The notes under the pieces were generated by a model. It was not told where the DNA came from, made no database searches, and worked only from the letters and a program-made list of their open reading frames with translations. This document shows, one piece after another, positions 6,695 to 9,752 of a stretch of 9,752 bases of DNA. Both the position numbers and the translations under genes were made by a program. Each line of letters opens with the position of its first letter. Position 1 is the stretch's first letter. The stretch is from DASRHY01 sp046765875 (GTDB taxonomy: Bacteria > Actinomycetota > Actinomycetes > Propionibacteriales > Kribbellaceae), in assembly GCA_046765875.1 (NCBI GenBank), contig JBKPSJ010000253.1, positions 1-9,752 on the forward strand, in the 5' to 3' direction.

Positions 6695-7356
6695 TCAGGG
6701 TGCTGCTGGCCGACGACCAGGCGCTGGTACGCGGCGGGTTCCGCGCGCTGCTGGACTCCGAGGACGACATCGAGGTGGCCGGTGAGGCCGCCGACGGCGA
6801 CGAGGCGGTCGAGCAGGCGCTCGCGCTGAACCCGGACGTGGTGCTGATGGACATCCGGATGCCGGGCACCGACGGCCTGGAGGCGACCCGGCGGATCGGC
6901 GCCGACGATCGCCTCGGCGACGTCAAGATCGTCATCCTGACCACGTTCGACCTCGACGAGTACGTGTTCGAGGCGCTCCGGGTCGGCGCCAGCGGCTTCC
7001 TGGTCAAGGACACCGAGCCGGCCGAACTGCTCCAGGCCGTCCGCGTGGTGGCCGCCGGCGACGCGCTGCTCTCCCCTGGCGTCACCCGGCGGCTGGTCGC
7101 CGAGTTCGCCCAGCGCAGCCGCCAGCCGCACGCCGCGACCGAACTGGACGTGCTGACCGAACGCGAACGCGAGATCGTCGCGCTCGTCGGCGAAGGCCTG
7201 TCGAACGACGAGATCGCCGCACGGCTGGTGGTCAGCCCGGCGACCGCCAAGACCCACGTCAGCCGGGCGATGATCAAGCTCGGCGTACGCGACCGGGCCC
7301 AGCTCGTGGTGGTCGCGTACCAGACCGGCCTGGTCCGGCCGGGCTGGCTCGGCTGA
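6691..7356 (+). CDS. NarL/LuxR-family response regulator, partner of the second kinase
   Basis: A 221-aa regulator, normal length for the family. The receiver domain covers about 1-120, with acidic pair D8/D9 (LLADDQALVRGGFRALL), phosphoacceptor D54 (VLMDIRMPGTDGLEA), switch Thr84/Thr85 (ILTTFDLDEYV) and K106 (FLVKDTEP). The LuxR helix-turn-helix covers about 152-212 (LTEREREIVALVGEGLSNDEIA; recognition helix near SPATAKTHVSRAM). The GTG start at 6691 overlaps the kinase stop by 4 nt, which fixes both the start and the pairing. Likely targets are its own operon or the ABC-2 exporter operon beginning 82 nt downstream (inference from position). The two regulators in this window belong to different subgroups, so they are not a recent duplication. 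Confidence 0.95.
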   Translation: MIRVLLADDQALVRGGFRALLDSEDDIEVAGEAADGDEAVEQALALNPDVVLMDIRMPGTDGLEATRRIGADDRLGDVKIVILTTFDLDEYVFEALRVGASGFLVKDTEPAELLQAVRVVAAGDALLSPGVTRRLVAEFAQRSRQPHAATELDVLTEREREIVALVGEGLSNDEIAARLVVSPATAKTHVSRAMIKLGVRDRAQLVVVAYQTGLVRPGWLG

Positions 7357-7362
7357 GGTTTC

Positions 7363-7386
7363 GTACGCCCGGCGGCGTACCGCCGG
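7363..7386 (+). terminator. overlapping alternative hairpins after the second response regulator
   Basis: Seven bases after the regulator stop two perfect 7-bp stems share sequence. Stem A is GTACGCC-CGGC-GGCGTAC at 7363-7380; stem B is CCGGCGG-CGTA-CCGCCGG at 7369-7386. Both cannot form at once. No T-tract follows, so a classical intrinsic terminator is not supported, although T-less hairpin terminators are reported for actinobacteria. The hairpins lie between the kinase/regulator operon and the next ABC operon and may partly separate them. The rest of the 82-nt gap shows no convincing promoter. Confidence 0.4.
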
Positions 7387-7438
7387 TGACTCCCCCGGGC
7401 CGATGTGCGAGCGGCCGTGACCGGTGAGTCTCGGAGGT

Positions 7439-8341
7439 ATGAACGAGACGGCTGTTGAAGTCACCGGGCTGACCAAGAGGTACGGCCCCCAGCTCGCCGT
7501 CGACGGCGTGGACCTGACCGTCGAACGAGGCGAGGTATACGGATTCCTCGGCCCGAACGGGGCCGGCAAGACCACAACCCTGCGGATCCTCACCGGGCTG
7601 ATCGCCCCGACCAGCGGCTCGGTCCGGGTGCTCGGCGGACACCCGTCGGACAGCGCGACGCTGCGCCGGGTCGGGGCCCTGATCGAGTCGCCCGCGCTGT
7701 ACCCGTTCCTGAGCGGCCGCGACAACCTGCGCGTGCTCGCCCGGTACGCCGGTGTGCCCGGAACTCGTGCCGGCGAACTGCTCGAGGTGGTCGGCCTGGC
7801 CGACCGGGCCCGCGACCGGTTCTCGACGTACTCGCTGGGGATGAAACAGCGGCTCGGGGTTGCCGCGGCGCTGCTCAAGGACCCGGAGCTGGTGATCCTG
7901 GACGAGCCGACCAACGGGCTCGACCCGGCCGGCATGCGGGACATGCGCCGGCTGATCCGCGAGCTCGGCACCGGCGGACGGACCGTGGTGCTGTCCAGTC
8001 ACCTGCTCGGCGAGGTACAGCAGATCTGCGACCGGGTCGGCATCATCAACGCGGGCCGGATGGTTGCCGAGCGCAACGTCGACGAGTTGCGCGGCCGGCG
8101 CGAGCTGGTGATCGCGGCCGACCCGATCGACGACGCCCGGCTGCGGCTGACCGACCTGTACGGCGCCGATGCGGTGCGTACCGAGGACCACAGACTGCGG
8201 ATCGGAGTTGAGCCGCAGGACGTTGCCAAGGTCAACCGGGTGCTCGTCGAGGCCGGGATCGCGGTCTCCGAGCTCCGTACCGCCGAACGCGCCCTCGAGG
8301 ACGTGTTCTTCGACCTCACGACCAAGGAAGGAGACCAGTGA
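7439..8341 (+). CDS. ABC transporter ATP-binding protein, BcrA/NatA-like
   Basis: A 300-aa ATPase of the drug/antibiotic-export (CcmA/BcrA/NatA-like) branch, paired with the ABC-2 permease next door. Motifs: Walker A GPNGAGKTT at 38-46, a Q-loop region reading LIESPALYPFLSG (Glu83 where other families have Gln, usual for BcrA-like proteins), signature YSLGMKQR at 131-138, Walker B LVILDE with E156, D-loop GLDP and H188 (LSSHLL). A C-terminal extension of about 90 residues (from about 210) ends in the typical ALEDVFFDLT motif. The start is the ATG at 7439. GGAGGT at 7433-7438 directly abuts it, an unusually short spacing; the in-frame GTG at 7424 has no ribosome site. The stop overlaps the permease ATG by one base. 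The substrate is unknown. Regulation by the upstream kinase/regulator pair is plausible from position. Confidence 0.93.
   Translation: MNETAVEVTGLTKRYGPQLAVDGVDLTVERGEVYGFLGPNGAGKTTTLRILTGLIAPTSGSVRVLGGHPSDSATLRRVGALIESPALYPFLSGRDNLRVLARYAGVPGTRAGELLEVVGLADRARDRFSTYSLGMKQRLGVAAALLKDPELVILDEPTNGLDPAGMRDMRRLIRELGTGGRTVVLSSHLLGEVQQICDRVGIINAGRMVAERNVDELRGRRELVIAADPIDDARLRLTDLYGADAVRTEDHRLRIGVEPQDVAKVNRVLVEAGIAVSELRTAERALEDVFFDLTTKEGDQ
8325..8333 (+). promoter_or_regulatory. Shine-Dalgarno site for the ABC-2 permease
   Basis: AGGAAGGAG lies inside the last codons of the ATPase gene, 7 nt before the ATG at 8341 and only 4 nt before the in-frame GTG at 8338. The spacing favours ATG 8341 as the permease start, with the ATPase stop TGA (8339-8341) sharing its A. 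Confidence 0.7.
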
Positions 8342-9183
8342 TGACCGGCAGCTATCTGGCCGAGCTGACCAAGCTGCGCAAGCGGTCCACCAGTTGGGTG
8401 CTGTTCGGCGCCGCCACGATCCTGAGCCTGACCTTCGGGTACATCATCCCGTACCTGGGCTACGTCAGCGGCGACGACAACATGCAGACCAGCGGCGTAC
8501 CGCGCGAGCAGGTGCTCGCCGACATGCTGCCCGGCGGGATCGTCGGCAACGCGATCGGCGGCTTCCCCGTTTTCGCCGGCGCGCTGGCGCTGGTGCTCGG
8601 TGCGCTGATGATCGGCAGCGAGTACGGCTGGGGCACGGTCAAGACCGTGCTCACCCAGGGCCCGGCCAGGCTCACCCTGCTCGGTGCGCAGTTCCTCGCG
8701 CTGGTGACGGCGCTGGCGTTGTGGGTGCTGGGCAACTTCGCGGTCTCGGCAGCGGCCAGCGCCGCTGTCGCGACGGCGCAGGACCGGTCGCTGAACTGGC
8801 CCGGGTTCGCCGATCTGGCGCAGGGCTACGGCGCCGGTCTGCTGGTACTGACCACCTGGGCACTGCTCGGCGCGGTGCTGGCGCTGCTGCTGCGCGGCGT
8901 CGCGTTGCCGATCGGGCTCGGCGTGGTCTGGGTGCTCGGCGTCGAGGCGCTGTTCGTCGGCGTGGCGGGCAGCGTGCTGCCCGACCTCGACGTGGTCACC
9001 CACCTGCTGCCGGGCGTCAACGCAGGGTCGCTCGTGTACGCCGTGCTCGGCGGCGTCGCCGACCCGCCGCCCGGTGTCTCCGACGCGGTCGGCGGCACGC
9101 GTGCGCTGTTGACACTGCTCGGCTATGTGCTGGTCGGCGGATTGGTCGCCGTCACGGCCTCGCGCAAGCGGGATGTCGCCTAG
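8341..9183 (+). CDS. ABC-2 family transporter permease
   Basis: A 280-aa polytopic membrane protein, partner of the BcrA-like ATPase. Six hydrophobic segments are visible near 18-40, 75-93, 115-142, 163-184, 190-213 and 254-273, the usual count for ABC-2 permeases of this size. The N-terminus begins with the amphipathic SYLAELTKLRKRSTSW stretch, and the first cytoplasmic loop carries the family-typical IGSEYGWGTVKTVLTQGPAR (about 91-110). The ATG at 8341 has a strong ribosome site at 7 nt. The dimeric exporter would use two copies with two ATPases. The gene ends in CTAG (9180-9183), which also contains the stop of the convergent dehydrogenase gene, so no intergenic space or terminator exists there. 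The exported substrate cannot be inferred. Confidence 0.92.
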   Translation: MTGSYLAELTKLRKRSTSWVLFGAATILSLTFGYIIPYLGYVSGDDNMQTSGVPREQVLADMLPGGIVGNAIGGFPVFAGALALVLGALMIGSEYGWGTVKTVLTQGPARLTLLGAQFLALVTALALWVLGNFAVSAAASAAVATAQDRSLNWPGFADLAQGYGAGLLVLTTWALLGAVLALLLRGVALPIGLGVVWVLGVEALFVGVAGSVLPDLDVVTHLLPGVNAGSLVYAVLGGVADPPPGVSDAVGGTRALLTLLGYVLVGGLVAVTASRKRDVA

Positions 9184-9752
9184 CGGCCGCCGGAGACGTC
9201 CAGCGTGGTGCCGGTGACATAGGTCGCGGCGTCCGACACCAGCCAGACGATCGCGGCGGCGACCTCCTCGGCGGTACCCGGCCGGCCCACCGGCGGGATA
9301 CCGCCGAGCCGGGCCAGCCGTCCCGGCGCGTGGATCTCGGTATCGATCAGCCCGGGCCGTACGCCGACCACCCGGATCCCCTCGCGGGCCACCTCCGCCG
9401 CCAGACCGGTGGTGAGCGCGTCGACGGCGGCCTTGCTGGCGGCGTAGTCGACGTACTCCCCGGCTCCGCCGAGCACCGCCGCCCGCGACGACACGTTCAC
9501 GATCACGCCACCGGACCCGCCGCGCGCGGTCGACATCCGGCGTACGGCGGCGCCCGCGACCAGGAACGCGCCGGTCACGTTGATCGCGAGGATCCGTTCC
9601 AGCCGGGCGGCGTCGTAGTCGGCAACCAGACCAGCCGGCGAGACGACCCCGGCGTTGTTGACCACCGCACTGACCGGCCCGAGTTCGGTCTCGGCGGATT
9701 CGAAGAGCGGCTCGACGGCGGCACTGTCGGCCAGGTCGGCCCGGACCGCGAC
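9180..9752 (-). CDS. SDR-family oxidoreductase, C-terminal 190 residues (5' end outside the window)
   Basis: A short-chain dehydrogenase/reductase, an NAD(P)-dependent oxidoreductase of the cytoplasm; substrate unknown. The coding frame continues to the window edge, so the start and the glycine-rich nucleotide-binding motif are missing. Seen in order in the fragment: VRADLAD at 3-9 (the acidic residue that contacts the cofactor adenine in many SDRs), NNAG at 32-35, NVSSRAA with the catalytic Ser near 88-89, and YAASK with catalytic Tyr103 and Lys107. The C-terminus is VTGTTLDVSGGR, typical of classical SDRs. The NVSSRAAVLGGAGEYVDYAASKAA arrangement resembles the group often labelled glucose 1-dehydrogenase-like. 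It is convergent with the ABC-2 permease, the two stops overlapping in CTAG. No functional link to the transporters is evident. Confidence 0.93.
   Translation of the reverse strand, partial: VAVRADLADSAAVEPLFESAETELGPVSAVVNNAGVVSPAGLVADYDAARLERILAINVTGAFLVAGAAVRRMSTARGGSGGVIVNVSSRAAVLGGAGEYVDYAASKAAVDALTTGLAAEVAREGIRVVGVRPGLIDTEIHAPGRLARLGGIPPVGRPGTAEEVAAAIVWLVSDAATYVTGTTLDVSGGR

Noticed and set aside
7383..7430. Direct repeat CCGGTGACTC / CCGGTGAGTC before the second ABC operon
   Set aside because: Only two copies of a 10-mer with one mismatch, in GC-rich sequence; not enough to call an operator.
1..9752. tRNA or rRNA genes, CRISPR arrays, insertion sequences, phage genes or att sites
   Set aside because: No repeat-spacer pattern, transposase or integrase motifs, terminal inverted repeats or tRNA-like cloverleaf was seen.

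Overview
The window is gene-dense, very GC-rich DNA with strong G/C preference at third codon positions, frequent GTG starts, start/stop overlaps and HisKA_3/NarL-type two-component systems. That points to a high-GC actinobacterium. The CGTAC-rich texture and the gene families would suit Kribbella or a related Nocardioidaceae genus, but this is inference and no marker gene is present.

Layout, left to right. (1) 34-701 (+): an unrecognised six-helix membrane protein that carries an apparent 1-nt deletion near its 5' end and an in-frame amber codon at 531-533, so it is called a pseudogene. (2) 741-2647 (-): a two-component operon, with a sensor-domain histidine kinase first and a NarL/LuxR response regulator overlapping its 3' end. 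(3) 2648-2756: a divergent regulatory region with three adjoining palindromes and a leaderless-type -10 for the kinase. (4) 2757-7356 (+): an ABC ATPase, a ten-helix FtsX/MacB-type permease, a second histidine kinase and a second NarL-type regulator. As written, no stop codon separates the permease from the kinase (one open frame, 3506-6694). (5) 7357-7438: a short gap with two mutually exclusive hairpins. (6) 7439-9183 (+): a second ABC exporter made of a BcrA/NatA-like ATPase and an ABC-2 permease. (7) 9180-9752 (-): the C-terminal 190 residues of a short-chain dehydrogenase/reductase, convergent with the exporter and sharing its stop site.

Taken together, the centre is an envelope-stress or export island: two ABC transporters and two complete HK/RR pairs in about 8.4 kb. 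The first permease has the layout known for Bce-type peptide-antibiotic transporters (ten helices, with one large outside domain between helices 7 and 8). In characterised Bce systems such a transporter works together with a histidine kinase as a flux sensor. No substrate can be assigned from sequence. The most notable point is the continuous permease-kinase frame. It could be a genuine transporter-kinase fusion, but the local sequence fits better with loss of one G that removed a normal permease stop, either as a real mutation or as a sequence error.
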